Source: Sutcliffiella sp. FSL R7-0096
GTDB taxonomy: Bacteria > Bacillota > Bacilli > Bacillales > Bacillaceae_I
NCBI RefSeq assembly: GCF_038595065.1
Contig: NZ_CP152003.1
Span: 4,444,001 to 4,508,000, forward strand
Direction of reading: 5' to 3'
DNA length: 64,000 bases
Positions 8,229 to 16,836 of the stretch are shown piece by piece. The notes beneath the pieces were generated by a model. The model was given only the letters and a program-made list of their open reading frames with translations. It made no database searches and was not told the DNA's origin. Every line of letters begins with the position of its first letter. The stretch's first letter is position 1. The translations under genes were made by a program, and so were the position numbers.

Positions 8229-8596
8229 CTGTTGACTGAAGTGCAAGGTGAGAGACTCCTCGAAAATGCTAGCGCTTTTTCTTCGTGCGATGAATCGCTT
8301 CCGTAGCCTTCCTTGTCCTGAGGGAGGAAGGGACAGGGAAAACCCTACAACGAAGGAGGCCACTGAAAAACCTTAAAACTTATCTTCATTTTGGTTTCTA
8401 GCTGTTGATTGGAGCAATAGGCGAAGACTCCAGCGGGGTAGTAGCGACATTCTTGAGACCCCGCAGGGCGTAGCCCCGCGGAAAGCGAAGCCGTTTGCGG
8501 AAATCAACAGCGGCGTTTTTCAGTGGCTTCCAACGAAGTGAGGAGGCTTCCGGACCGCCCCGCAGGTAAGCGAACGCATGGAACGAAGGAAACAGG
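8229..8596. repeat. Nested Bacillaceae intergenic repeats
   Basis: The 573-bp gap before ywqB holds no gene. The outer element begins CTGTTGACTGAAGTGCAAGG at 8229 and ends GGAACGAAGGAAACAGG near 8596; the same two ends bound an uninterrupted copy at 27405-27534 on the other strand. Inside it lies a second GC-rich unit, 8401-8511, bounded by GCTGTTGATT and AATCAACAGC, flanked by an inverted GGCCACTGAAAAA-type repeat (8351-8371 and 8513-8534). Multi-copy elements of this look are common in alkaliphilic and other Bacillaceae; no protein is encoded. Confidence 0.75.
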
Positions 8597-8638
8597 AGTA
8601 ATAGAATCAACTTACAAGCAAATGGAAGGTGACACAAA

Positions 8639-10189
8639 ATGGAGCAGTTCACAACATGGCTGATAGATACATATCCGCTCACGGAAGAAACCAACCGGCA
8701 CAACCTAAAAGAAGGCTTAAAACTCTTCCGCCAAGGTAATGTCATCAACGCCTACGAGGAAGGCACAAGCATATTCGGCAAAGTGCAGGATAACGGACAA
8801 AAGCACGTACTGCTCGATACCGAAATCGGTGACCTCAGCAGATGCTCATGTGGTGCCTCTACCCTTTGCTCCCACCAGATAGCCACCTTTCTAGCCATAT
8901 GGTCAGAACATCATACCATTGCTTCCCTTATAGATAGCTGGAAAACTGAAACAACCGTAAATGCTGTTCCTGTCCTAGCTGCCACAGCTAAAAAGAAGGC
9001 AACCAGCTATGAGGAGAATTCCCTTTCTAGCTGGCTGGAATTTGTGAACGATCAGCATGAAGAATTCAAAAGCTCCATCCCGACAAAAAGGACCTACCTG
9101 ACCGGGCTTACTCACGCATTTTTTCCAAAACTGCGTTTACAGGCTCCAAAAAAGGCAGAAATCCGTCCGTTATTTTTGTTGCATGCCTCCATCTATTGTA
9201 TGGAGCAAGTGATCAAGAGTTATGATAATACTCAACCATATCAATACATAGCAGATATCCTGCACCGATTCGTGGACATTGTCGAAGAGGAAGCAAAAGG
9301 CCTTTTTCATAGTGCGATAGCCTTTCAACTTGACTCATTGCTGAAGGAAAGCAGACAGTTGATCCGCGAAAAGCTATTGCAGCAAGAAGAACCTTTTATA
9401 CGGGAAATGTTTTATATCTACCAGTTCACCTGGAATGACGTGTTCCAGCGCCGCAACTGGATGGCATCAGAGTTGAAGGAATTGGAAGGGGATGCTTCCC
9501 TGCAAGCGGAACTGGCAAAAACCCACTTGCTTTTTTTACAGAAAAAGGATGAAGAAGCCTTGAAGCTAGTCAAAAAAAACGGCAACCAGTATGCCCCGTA
9601 TATTTTTCATTGGTTACAGGCACTAGTTAGTGCCAAAGCGAAGGACAGACTGGACAGCTGGCTCTCCATCTCCCTTCCCATCGTGACGGACTATATCCAT
9701 TCAGAGCCAACCTACGACCGGAAAAGGCAGCTGACCAAGCACCTGCTGAAACTGTTGACGGACTACGCGCTCGAAACAAAACATGACCGACTATACAAGG
9801 AAGCTCTACGTAATCTCATGCCTTACAGCTACGGCGAATATGAATGGTACCTTTTTGAAACGAAAAGTTTCCGAAAATGGGTGGAACTGCAACTCTGGAT
9901 GGGCTTTGAGCTCAGCGGCTTGGAGGCATACAAGCTTAAAGAGATAAAAAAAGCAGATCCTTATGCCCTTTTTCCGCTTTATCATGTGGCGATACATAAG
10001 GCGTTAGAACAACGAAACAAGACCGCCTATAAAGAGGCCACCTCACTTTTAAAAGCTTTACATAGCCTCTATAAAAAAGAAAAACTAGAGGATGTCTGGC
10101 TTCAATACTTGCAGCAGTTAAAAGAAGGAACCAAGCGACTCCGCTCCTTCCAAGAAGAATTGAAAAAAGGAAGATTCAGTTATGATTAA
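8639..10189 (+). CDS. ywqB: SWIM zinc-finger protein YwqB
   Basis: A 516-residue protein with a SWIM zinc-binding motif near the N-terminus (Cys69, Cys71, Cys77, His79 in CSCGASTLCSH). The rest is alpha-helical, with many Leu, Lys and Glu residues and no catalytic motif. SWIM domains bind DNA or protein partners. It overlaps the SNF2 helicase gene by 8 bp, so the two are translationally coupled, matching the ywqB-ywqA pair of B. subtilis, and they probably form a complex. The ATG at 8639 has GGAAGGTGA upstream. The cellular role of the pair is unknown. Confidence 0.88.
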   Translation: MEQFTTWLIDTYPLTEETNRHNLKEGLKLFRQGNVINAYEEGTSIFGKVQDNGQKHVLLDTEIGDLSRCSCGASTLCSHQIATFLAIWSEHHTIASLIDSWKTETTVNAVPVLAATAKKKATSYEENSLSSWLEFVNDQHEEFKSSIPTKRTYLTGLTHAFFPKLRLQAPKKAEIRPLFLLHASIYCMEQVIKSYDNTQPYQYIADILHRFVDIVEEEAKGLFHSAIAFQLDSLLKESRQLIREKLLQQEEPFIREMFYIYQFTWNDVFQRRNWMASELKELEGDASLQAELAKTHLLFLQKKDEEALKLVKKNGNQYAPYIFHWLQALVSAKAKDRLDSWLSISLPIVTDYIHSEPTYDRKRQLTKHLLKLLTDYALETKHDRLYKEALRNLMPYSYGEYEWYLFETKSFRKWVELQLWMGFELSGLEAYKLKEIKKADPYALFPLYHVAIHKALEQRNKTAYKEATSLLKALHSLYKKEKLEDVWLQYLQQLKEGTKRLRSFQEELKKGRFSYD

Positions 10190-12995
10190 TGAGGCTTTAT
10201 ATGCCAATTCAACCTACATCGAAGAACAGAATCAGTTTTTTCTTTATGTAAAACTCAGATCTTCTGTCCTTCCGCCATCAAGATTCATTCCGCTCCTGTT
10301 CACCTGGCATGAAGGTTCTTTTTTCGGTTCCTTTTTTCAGGAGTCCACCCATGATGGGATGGCTGGGGTATTTTTAAATCCCGGTGATGCACTGGAGCTT
10401 TTTGCGAACAATACGGAGAACTCCTTTTTAGAGCTTGAGTGGTGCGATCAATCTGAACAATATCGCCTGATTGCCCCTGCTGTTTCAGATGTAATGAACC
10501 AAAGAGCCTTTCAACCGGACTTTGCAGCTTGGCAGGCTGGAAGGCTTTCCTTCTCCTTAACCGTAGAAGGAGAGGAGCTTATTAAGCAGAACCCCCTTCT
10601 TCCCTCCTATAAGGAAAAGATGGAGGAGTGGGTCGATGCCATCATGAAGGATTGGCTGGATCGGAAAGAGGAGGAAAATCTGCAAACCTATTGGATGAAC
10701 TACTCTGGGGATCCACGTGTACTTGCTGCAGAAGGCAGACTTGTGCAGTATCTTGACGAAGAGGACTGGCTCCGGGACATCGGGTGGACAAAGGATTCCA
10801 CTCCCTTTAAACTTGGCCTCCGTTTATTGGAGCCGGAAAAAGGCGAGCAGGATTGGAAGTTGGAAACCCTCCTGAAGGATAAAAAAACAGAAGAACTATA
10901 TGTATGGGAGGAAGATACCCTTCCTTCTTCCTATAAAAAATACAAAAAAGAAGTGAACCGTGGATTTAAAAAATGGCAGCAACTGACTCCCTCCCTCTTT
11001 TCTAATGGCCAGATCAGAAGCTATTTAACGGAAGAAGACGCTTGGCGTTTCCTTGTGGACGGAAGCGAAAGGCTACTCGCAATCGGCAGCTTCATCCATC
11101 TGCCTCCATGGTGGCAGGCTATCAAGGATTCCAGGATTAAGGTGAAGGCTCGAGTAAATGGTTCTAAAAAAGGTGGTGGCCATTCACAGTCCTTCGTGGG
11201 TCTTCAATCTCTGGTTAATTTTGAATGGCGCTTTTCAACCCGCAACACAGAGCTATCCGAGGAGGAATTTCTCGCCATGGTCGAGGAGAACCGCCGACTT
11301 GTACAGATCAAAGGCGAGTGGGTTGTACTCGATCCAGGATTTATCGAAGAGATTAAACGGATGATGAAGCATGCGGAAGAGAACGGGATCCGCATGGAAG
11401 ATCTGTTGAAAAGTAATGCGGCTGGCATGGGTGGAGAGATTCCGGATGATTCAGATTCCAATTCAAGCTATTCTGTCCAGGATATCTCTTACGAAGTGAC
11501 CGGCTCAGCTGAGTGCCTGATTGAACAGCTATATCAGGGCAAGGACATCCCTCCTTTTGACGTCCCGGAGACATTTAAAGGGGAGCTTAGACCCTATCAG
11601 GAACACGGAGCAGCTTGGCTGTCCTTTTTAAGGGAGCATGGTTTTGGTGCATGTCTTGCAGATGACATGGGGCTTGGGAAAACGATTCAGCTTATCGCCT
11701 ACTTCCTCTCCTGCAAGGAAAAGGAACCGGATGGGCCGCCAGTGCTGATCATCTGCCCTACCTCCGTCCTTGGCAACTGGCAAAAGGAGCTGGAAAAGTT
11801 CGCTCCTAGCCTGGATGTCATGTTGCATTACGGACCAAATCGCGGGAAAGGGTCTATTTTTCGGGAGGCTGTACTAGGGTTTGATGTCGTACTGACCTCC
11901 TATGCCATCTCTCATCTGGATGAAGAGGAGCTAGCGAGTGTCGGCTGGCGCACCATCTGCCTGGATGAAGCGCAGAACATCAAAAATGCAGACACGAAAC
12001 AGTCACAAGCAGTACGGAACCTGAGTGGAGAGCATCATATCGCACTCACTGGAACGCCAATGGAAAACCGTCTATCTGAGCTGTGGGCCATTTTTGATTT
12101 TATCAATCCAGGCTATCTGGGTTCCCTTGGCTCTTTCCATAAGCAGTTTGTTCTCTCGATTGAAAAGGACCAAGATAAAAAGAAAATTCAGCAGCTTCAG
12201 ATGCTGATTCAGCCATTCCTGTTGCGTCGGACCAAGCAAGACGAACAGGTAGCCCTTAACCTTCCTGCCAAACAGGAACAAAAGGAATATTGCCCGCTGA
12301 CCATTGAACAAGCTTCCATTTATGAGCAACTCGTAAAAGAGACATTGGATAAGGTGGAAGAACTCGGTGGCATCCAGCGCCGCGGCCTTGTTTTGAAAAT
12401 GCTTGGACAACTGAAGCAGGTCTGCGATCATCCTGCCCTTTATTTAAAAGAAGAGGCGCCGGAGAATCTGTTGATGCGCTCCAGTAAGATGGAAAAGCTC
12501 GTGGAGTTAGTGGAGCAGATCCGCTTGCGCGGAGAAAGCTGCCTTATTTTCACCCAATACATCTCGATGGGGAATATGATCATCGACGCTTTGGAGTCAA
12601 GTTTAGGGGAAAAAGGGAGATTTCTGAATGGAAGTGTGGTCAAAAAAGATCGAGATCAGCTTATCCAAGATTTCCAGGCCGGGGAATTCAATGTGTTGGT
12701 GCTTTCCTTGAAAGCTGGTGGAACCGGGTTGAACCTGACAGCGGCCAACCATGTCATCCATTACGATCGTTGGTGGAACCCTGCTGTTGAGAACCAGGCA
12801 ACGGACAGAGCCTACCGTATCGGGCAGAACCGGTTTGTGCATGTGCATAAATTTATTGCCACCGGAACGCTTGAAGAGAAGATTGATGCCATGATCGAAT
12901 CCAAGCAAGCGCTAAATAACCAGATCATCACTAGTGAAGGCTGGATTACGGAGCTTGATAATGAGGAATTGAGAGACTTGTTGACATTGCGGTGA
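10182..12995 (+). CDS. ywqA: SNF2-family helicase YwqA
   Basis: A 937-residue bacterial SNF2 ATPase (B. subtilis YwqA is of similar size). The N-terminal half (to about 470) is the bacterial SNF2-associated region. The ATPase core starts near 470 with motif I DDMGLGKTIQ (about 493), DEAQNIK as motif II (about 595), TGTPMENRLSELW as motif III, and the helicase C lobe with FTQYISMG, LSLKAGGTGLNLT and DRAYRIGQ. These enzymes move along double-stranded DNA and remodel protein-DNA complexes; the substrate here is unknown. The start ATG lies inside the end of ywqB, after AAAAAGGAAG. Nothing looks truncated. Confidence 0.93.
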   Translation: MINEALYANSTYIEEQNQFFLYVKLRSSVLPPSRFIPLLFTWHEGSFFGSFFQESTHDGMAGVFLNPGDALELFANNTENSFLELEWCDQSEQYRLIAPAVSDVMNQRAFQPDFAAWQAGRLSFSLTVEGEELIKQNPLLPSYKEKMEEWVDAIMKDWLDRKEEENLQTYWMNYSGDPRVLAAEGRLVQYLDEEDWLRDIGWTKDSTPFKLGLRLLEPEKGEQDWKLETLLKDKKTEELYVWEEDTLPSSYKKYKKEVNRGFKKWQQLTPSLFSNGQIRSYLTEEDAWRFLVDGSERLLAIGSFIHLPPWWQAIKDSRIKVKARVNGSKKGGGHSQSFVGLQSLVNFEWRFSTRNTELSEEEFLAMVEENRRLVQIKGEWVVLDPGFIEEIKRMMKHAEENGIRMEDLLKSNAAGMGGEIPDDSDSNSSYSVQDISYEVTGSAECLIEQLYQGKDIPPFDVPETFKGELRPYQEHGAAWLSFLREHGFGACLADDMGLGKTIQLIAYFLSCKEKEPDGPPVLIICPTSVLGNWQKELEKFAPSLDVMLHYGPNRGKGSIFREAVLGFDVVLTSYAISHLDEEELASVGWRTICLDEAQNIKNADTKQSQAVRNLSGEHHIALTGTPMENRLSELWAIFDFINPGYLGSLGSFHKQFVLSIEKDQDKKKIQQLQMLIQPFLLRRTKQDEQVALNLPAKQEQKEYCPLTIEQASIYEQLVKETLDKVEELGGIQRRGLVLKMLGQLKQVCDHPALYLKEEAPENLLMRSSKMEKLVELVEQIRLRGESCLIFTQYISMGNMIIDALESSLGEKGRFLNGSVVKKDRDQLIQDFQAGEFNVLVLSLKAGGTGLNLTAANHVIHYDRWWNPAVENQATDRAYRIGQNRFVHVHKFIATGTLEEKIDAMIESKQALNNQIITSEGWITELDNEELRDLLTLR

Positions 12996-13101
12996 TGATG
13001 CTTCTTGGATAGTAATCGACGTAAAGAGAAGCCATAGTAATGTTGGGGATAATGACTACCTCACTCGCATTTTGGCGTTAGGATTGTCTTCATTACCAAA
13101 G

Positions 13102-13149
13102 AAAAAGAGCGCAGCTCCCATCTACATAGATGGATCTTCGCTCTTTTTT
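13102..13149. terminator. Bidirectional terminator between ywqA and vanZ-like gene
   Basis: AAGAGCG and CGCTCTT outer arms and CCATCTA/TAGATGG inner arms form one long hairpin, with AAAAA on the left and TTTTTT on the right. It overlaps the end of the minus-strand VanZ gene. Confidence 0.8.
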
Positions 13150-13652
13150 GTTTCAGCTTTACGGCTCTTCTTAATATAGGTGGACAGGAACCCAGTAATG
13201 ATCCCCTTCACCCCACCCATACCATTCAACCAAACATCCGCCCACTGTCCGCTTCGTTCGGGGTGCAGATGCTGCAAATACTCGTCAAGCATCGCAATCG
13301 TAAGAAGTATAGATAGACTAAACAAACATACCCTCCAATACTTCCTCCCTAAAGAACTTGCAAAATACCGGACAAGCAGATAACCAAGGACACTATAAAA
13401 AAACAGGTGGGCTCCTTTTCGGAAGAGAAACTCCACAAACTGGTAGCCTCCCATATTGTCCACACTCACCGTGCTGTCCCTGTACGTAATTTCGACGTCG
13501 GAAAATACTTGGGCGATGTGTTCTTCCGCTACAAGCATTTGCAAGTACGGCCTGATATCCTGCTCCGCGTAGGACATAGAAGACAAATAGAACAATATGA
13601 CGGTCCAGCCAAAGGCCAGGAACAAATAGTATAGGATTCTCTTATTTTTCAT
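13122..13652 (-). CDS. VanZ-family membrane protein
   Basis: A 176-residue integral membrane protein with helices at about 8-25, 83-103, 110-130 and 145-160. The VanZ signature runs from RKGAHLFFYSVLGYLL to DEYLQHLHPERSGQWADVWLNGMGG, with the conserved His, Asp-Glu-xx-Gln and RSGQ residues. VanZ itself gives low-level teicoplanin resistance, but most family members are untested envelope proteins. The ATG at 13652 with GGTGG upstream is preferred to a GTG at 13664, which lacks a ribosome site. A second, divergent VanZ lies at 34420-34902. Confidence 0.85.
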   Translation of the reverse strand: MKNKRILYYLFLAFGWTVILFYLSSMSYAEQDIRPYLQMLVAEEHIAQVFSDVEITYRDSTVSVDNMGGYQFVEFLFRKGAHLFFYSVLGYLLVRYFASSLGRKYWRVCLFSLSILLTIAMLDEYLQHLHPERSGQWADVWLNGMGGVKGIITGFLSTYIKKSRKAETKKSEDPSM

Positions 13653-13729
13653 AGGAACCACCACCGTTAATGTGTTAGATCTTTTTATTGAGGCTCTTTT
13701 TTCGATGTTTGTTGCTATTCACTAGTAAA

Positions 13730-13763
13730 AAGTCGGCATTTGGACTTTTTACAGCCTATCAAC
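13730..13763. repeat. Perfect-arm inverted repeat in the gap 13653-13941
   Basis: GTAAAAAGTC and GACTTTTTAC arms enclose a short loop. The surrounding 289-bp gap contains no gene that I can support and may hold a degraded repeat element. Confidence 0.45.
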
Positions 13764-13941
13764 TCTAAAGCAGGCATGTAGTTCATTATTTACAGCCGGA
13801 AAAAGAGCACGACAATGAGAAATATAACGGTCGTTTGTTAGGTACGGATAAGCAACCAATATTTACGAAAACAGCCTTTCAAGAAAAAAATTCTACTTAA
13901 TTACGGTGTGTCCCAACTGGGCATCCCTTATACACTCACGA

Positions 13942-14430
13942 TTAAATTCTCTTACTGGTCACACCCGGTTTCGATTCCCTCATTGTAAGATAGGCTGTTT
14001 TCCCTTTATGTTTTACAAAAATACGTTGCAATAGCTCTTCAATCACATCATGGCCCACTTGTTCTGGATAATCGACCTTGAGAAATGCTTTTCGATGCCG
14101 GTACCAGGCATAGGAGGAGATATCAAGCTGGTAACTTGGGAGATTGATGGTGACCGAAATGATCCTTTTATCCGCATAAGAACGGAAGTGCAGTTCAACA
14201 GCCTGGTTGCTGGAAGTGGAAATGCAACGCAAATTCTCTTTTAAAGATAATTCTTCCTTACTGATCTCCAATGCGTCAAAAAATGAAGCCCTTGATGCAG
14301 AATAGTCTTCCGATGGTTCTTTTATATAAATAAAGTACTTTTGCCCATCAGCGTTCCAGTCATCCGGACCAGGATGAAAGCTAACTGTCGTCAACTTGAA
14401 ATCTGCCACATTCATCACTCCCTCTTGCAT
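13942..14430 (-). CDS. Uncharacterised protein divergent from an XRE regulator
   Basis: I do not recognise this 162-residue soluble protein. The start at 14430 has a strong AGGAGGAG site seven bases upstream. It contains KLTTVSFHPGPDDWNADGQ near the N-terminus, a middle beta-rich stretch (ISVTINLPSYQLDIS), and an amphipathic C-terminal part (HDVIEELLQRIFVKHKGK). It has no signal peptide or membrane helix. It is transcribed away from the XRE regulator at 14665; the shared 234-bp region carries two clear dyads, so it may be a target of that regulator. Confidence 0.65.
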   Translation of the reverse strand: MQEGVMNVADFKLTTVSFHPGPDDWNADGQKYFIYIKEPSEDYSASRASFFDALEISKEELSLKENLRCISTSSNQAVELHFRSYADKRIISVTINLPSYQLDISSYAWYRHRKAFLKVDYPEQVGHDVIEELLQRIFVKHKGKTAYLTMRESKPGVTSKRI

Positions 14431-14508
14431 AATTCACTCCTCCTAAGTATAAATAAATTTACTTTTTATAGAAAATATAGGTAATTTTACGTTTCCGCTA
14501 TGTTTTTC

Positions 14509-14524
14509 TAGGTATTCTTACCTA
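14509..14524. promoter_or_regulatory. Perfect dyad TAGGTA-N4-TACCTA
   Basis: TAGGTATTCTTACCTA is a perfect inverted repeat in the divergent control region. A second, weaker TAGGTA...TAC occurs at 14478-14490. Likely operator for one of the flanking promoters. Confidence 0.5.
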
Positions 14525-14566
14525 TACTCAATCATTCTCTTTAAATTGCAAAATTCGACATTTTCC

Positions 14567-14605
14567 ATATAGGAACATTAAGCGCCATTGTTCTATATAA
14601 GAACA
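14567..14605. promoter_or_regulatory. Dyad with TGTTCT half-sites upstream of the XRE regulator
   Basis: TGTTCTATATAAGAACA (14589-14605) has perfect six-base arms. A third half-site GGAACA lies at 14572-14577, making alternating GAACA/TGTTC units. The half-site GTTCT resembles SinR/SlrR-type recognition, which fits the adjacent XRE protein. Confidence 0.55.
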
Positions 14606-14664
14606 GTCACTCCTTCTCTTATCTATTACGTTAAAAGAAATGCGGAAAAGAGGCAGGAGATATG

Positions 14665-15063
14665 ATGAACACGTCCTTTTTAGCCAGAAACATCAAATAC
14701 CTTCGCAATCAGAAAAACTGGTCCCAGCAAGACCTTGCCGATCGCCTGAACAGGGTACATGCCACCATCAGTAAGTGGGAAACGGAAAAGGAAGTGCCAC
14801 CATTAGAAACCCTCATCGAGCTTAGCAAACTATTTAAGGTCTCCATCGATTATCTGGTAGGCAACCATTACGAACAAGAGCATTATGTAAAAGAATTCAA
14901 CCGACTCTATCAGATTAACCAGACAGACGAAGAACTTATGCAAATTGTCGACTACTTGAAACAGCATCAAAAGTTCAAAGAAATACTACATAAACATACC
15001 AAGCAAAACATAACAGATAGAAAAGTGATGGAAGAAATGATGGGTATCTATGTGAATAAATGA
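14665..15063 (+). CDS. XRE-family transcriptional regulator
   Basis: The 132-residue protein has an N-terminal helix-turn-helix (residues about 5-60): IKYLRNQKNWSQQDLADRLNRVHATISKWETEKEVPPLETLIELSKLFKVSIDYL, here quoted only as its landmarks SQQDLAD, ATISKWE and SIDYLVG. The C-terminal half is helical and charged, probably for dimerisation or sensing. The second of two adjacent ATGs (14665) is five bases from AGGAG; the first, at 14662, is too close. Divergent from the unknown gene at 13942-14430, with GAACA-type dyads between them, so it likely controls itself and that gene. Confidence 0.85.
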   Translation: MNTSFLARNIKYLRNQKNWSQQDLADRLNRVHATISKWETEKEVPPLETLIELSKLFKVSIDYLVGNHYEQEHYVKEFNRLYQINQTDEELMQIVDYLKQHQKFKEILHKHTKQNITDRKVMEEMMGIYVNK

Positions 15064-15216
15064 GGGCTTCAAGACCCGATCAAGCTAACCAATATATCCG
15101 AAAAAAGCCAACCCCTCAAAGGCTGGCACCATGAAATGGAGATACATAGAGGCAATTCTTCTCTCTAGAGGAACCTGGAGGGCTTATCCTCTGCTTCATG
15201 CTGATAAGCAAAAAAA

Positions 15217-15249
15217 GAAAGGCAGCTTGTTTCCGCAAGTTGCCTTTTT
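15217..15249 (+). terminator. Rho-independent terminator
   Basis: GGCAGCTTG / CAAGTTGCC stem followed by TTTTT, about 155 bp after the XRE stop. Nothing else is supported in 15064-15354. Confidence 0.7.
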
Positions 15250-15354
15250 CATGAAAGGCCAAAGCAAAAATGGGAGGGGAGCCCTTTGCTTTATAGGTAA
15301 TAGGTTAAAAATCACTTGATACATAAATATGGACGAACTTAATTGGCGTTGAAT

Positions 15355-15930
15355 TTAAACTTCGACTTTTTCAGGCTGCCTGCCCATGAAATTCGGATGA
15401 TCCTGTGCATAGGAGGACACTTGGGACTCCTGTGTTTGATGGGAAGCGTTCTGATTATCTTGTGGGACCTGAACCTGGTTCCATTCCCGCGGTCTGGTTC
15501 TACTATCCGTTTGTCCTTGGGTTTGGGTGTACGGTTCATTGTCAGGGTTTGGCGGTGGCGGCGGGGGAACTGTTGAATGGGAAGCCGCAGGGACCTCCTG
15601 TTTTTCCTCTCGCTTCTTTTCCAGAAATCGCACATTGTCCACCACGATATCTGTCACAAAAACAGTGGTGCCATCCTTCCCTTCAAACCGGCTTGTCTGA
15701 ATCCTTCCGGTAACTGCCACCAAGGCGCCTTTCCTACAATAATCAGCTGTTGTCTTCGCAAGATTTCTCCATGCAGTGCAGGAAACAAAATCCGCCTCAA
15801 TGACCCCTTCGTGATTTTTAAAAGAGCGATTGACAGCCAAACGGAAGCTGGCAACCGGGATTCCCTCCTTTGTATACCGCAGGTCCGGGTCTTTCACCAT
15901 CCTGCCAATGAGCACTACTTCATTTATCAC
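15355..15930 (-). CDS. ssbB: Single-stranded DNA-binding protein (SsbB position, long tail)
   Basis: A 191-residue SSB. The OB-fold (1-105) carries MINEVVLIGRMVKDPDLRYT, VASFRLAVNRSF, DFVSCTAWRNLA, GALVAVTGRIQTSRF and DIVVDNVRFLEKK. The tail (106-191) is Pro/Gln/Asn-rich but lacks the usual acidic DDDLPF tip and ends RQPEKVEV. B. subtilis SsbB, the competence SSB, sits in the same neighbourhood (between ywqA and ywpF) and also lacks the tip, but is only about 113 residues. So this is an SsbB-position paralogue with an unusually long linker. A cluster of ComK-like AT-boxes lies 70-120 bp upstream. Role in DNA uptake is inferred from position and boxes. Confidence 0.9.
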   Translation of the reverse strand: MINEVVLIGRMVKDPDLRYTKEGIPVASFRLAVNRSFKNHEGVIEADFVSCTAWRNLAKTTADYCRKGALVAVTGRIQTSRFEGKDGTTVFVTDIVVDNVRFLEKKREEKQEVPAASHSTVPPPPPPNPDNEPYTQTQGQTDSRTRPREWNQVQVPQDNQNASHQTQESQVSSYAQDHPNFMGRQPEKVEV

Positions 15931-15997
15931 TTTCTTCCCTCCTTTTTCTACAAATTTCGTGCTGCTTCGTTATCATAACTGCTCTTGGAGATCTGGT

Positions 15998-16051
15998 AAA
16001 ATGAGGGTTTTAGGATTTTAATCGATGTTTTGTGTGTAAAAACATGTTTTT
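15998..16051 (-). promoter_or_regulatory. Candidate ComK box (phased AT-boxes) upstream of ssb
   Basis: AAAAACATGTTTTT at 16038-16051 is a perfect AAAA-N5-TTTT box. AAAA-N6-TTTT lies at 15998-16011 and a weaker TTAA-N6-TTTT at 16018-16031. Centres are 20 bp apart, about two helix turns. The 343-bp gap 15931-16273 otherwise holds only promoter sequence. Confidence 0.45.
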
Positions 16052-16273
16052 ACCTTAGGAGAAAATACGATTTTGTTTGGCCATGTGCATGTCGAATTAT
16101 GATATTGCAAGAAATGGTTTTTTTTTGAGCTTTCTTTTTGAGAAGGTATCTTTCTTTGCGCTTATGTTATAATAAGACAAAATATTGGTACATGTGATTG
16201 GTGTTCTCCAGTGCCTTTAACGTATGTTTGACACTGTGACCAAGCCAAAAAAATGACCCGTTGGAGGAAAATC

Positions 16274-16702
16274 ATGAAAACGTTCAAACTAGTAGCATTA
16301 TCCCTCGTACATGGTGAAGACGTTGAACAGCTGGATTTACAAGACGGTTTGATTATCAATAGAGAGTACGGAAAAGAAAACTGGCTTATTGAGGCATTGC
16401 TTCCAAAGAGCGAGCCGGAAAAATATGAAAAGTTCCGTGATAATGAAGAAATGCTTCATATTCAAGCTACCATCTCGAAACCGACAAATGACCCCGCTTC
16501 CTTTGAGGCTGTCGTTCGCCAAGTGGCTGTGATGGAGGACAAAATGAGCATTCTCTTTGAAGGCGAGCTCTTCCGCAAAAACACCAACTACCACGAAAAA
16601 CTGCTCGAACGCCTCGTCCTTGAAGGCTACGCAGGCGAAGAACTCGTCCAAGCATTTAAGACAAAAGTCAAAGAAAAGCCTGTATTGGAGAAGAGTAAGT
16701 AG
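16274..16702 (+). CDS. ywpF: YwpF-family protein
   Basis: A 142-residue soluble protein that begins MKTFKLVALSLVHGEDVEQLDL, as in the YwpF family. The N-terminal half is beta-rich (LIINREYGKENWLIEALL); the C-terminal part is a charged helix (ERLVLEGYAGEELVQAFKTKVKE). The family is confined to Bacilli and has no known biochemical function. Its place between ssb and a sortase matches the B. subtilis ssbB-ywpG-ywpF-ywpE order. The ATG at 16274 has TTGGAGG upstream; the in-frame ATG at 16253 has none. Confidence 0.82.
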   Translation: MKTFKLVALSLVHGEDVEQLDLQDGLIINREYGKENWLIEALLPKSEPEKYEKFRDNEEMLHIQATISKPTNDPASFEAVVRQVAVMEDKMSILFEGELFRKNTNYHEKLLERLVLEGYAGEELVQAFKTKVKEKPVLEKSK

Positions 16703-16713
16703 AAGGCTATAAG

Positions 16714-16781
16714 AGGGGTCTGACCCGCTGTGCGTTAATGCGCTAAAAGGGGTCTGACCCTCTATGCGTTAATGCGCTAAA
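16714..16781. repeat. Two tandem GGGGTCTGACCC repeat units
   Basis: Cores at 16715-16726 and 16749-16760, each followed by CTGTGCGTTAATGCGCTAAA or CTATGCGTTAATGCGCTAAA. They form a 34-bp direct duplication just after the ywpF stop. The same core recurs at six other intergenic places in the window. Confidence 0.8.
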
Positions 16782-16836
16782 ATCACCGTTAGTTCTAGGG
16801 ATTTTATTAATGGATTCAGGCGGACTTTGAGGTAAA

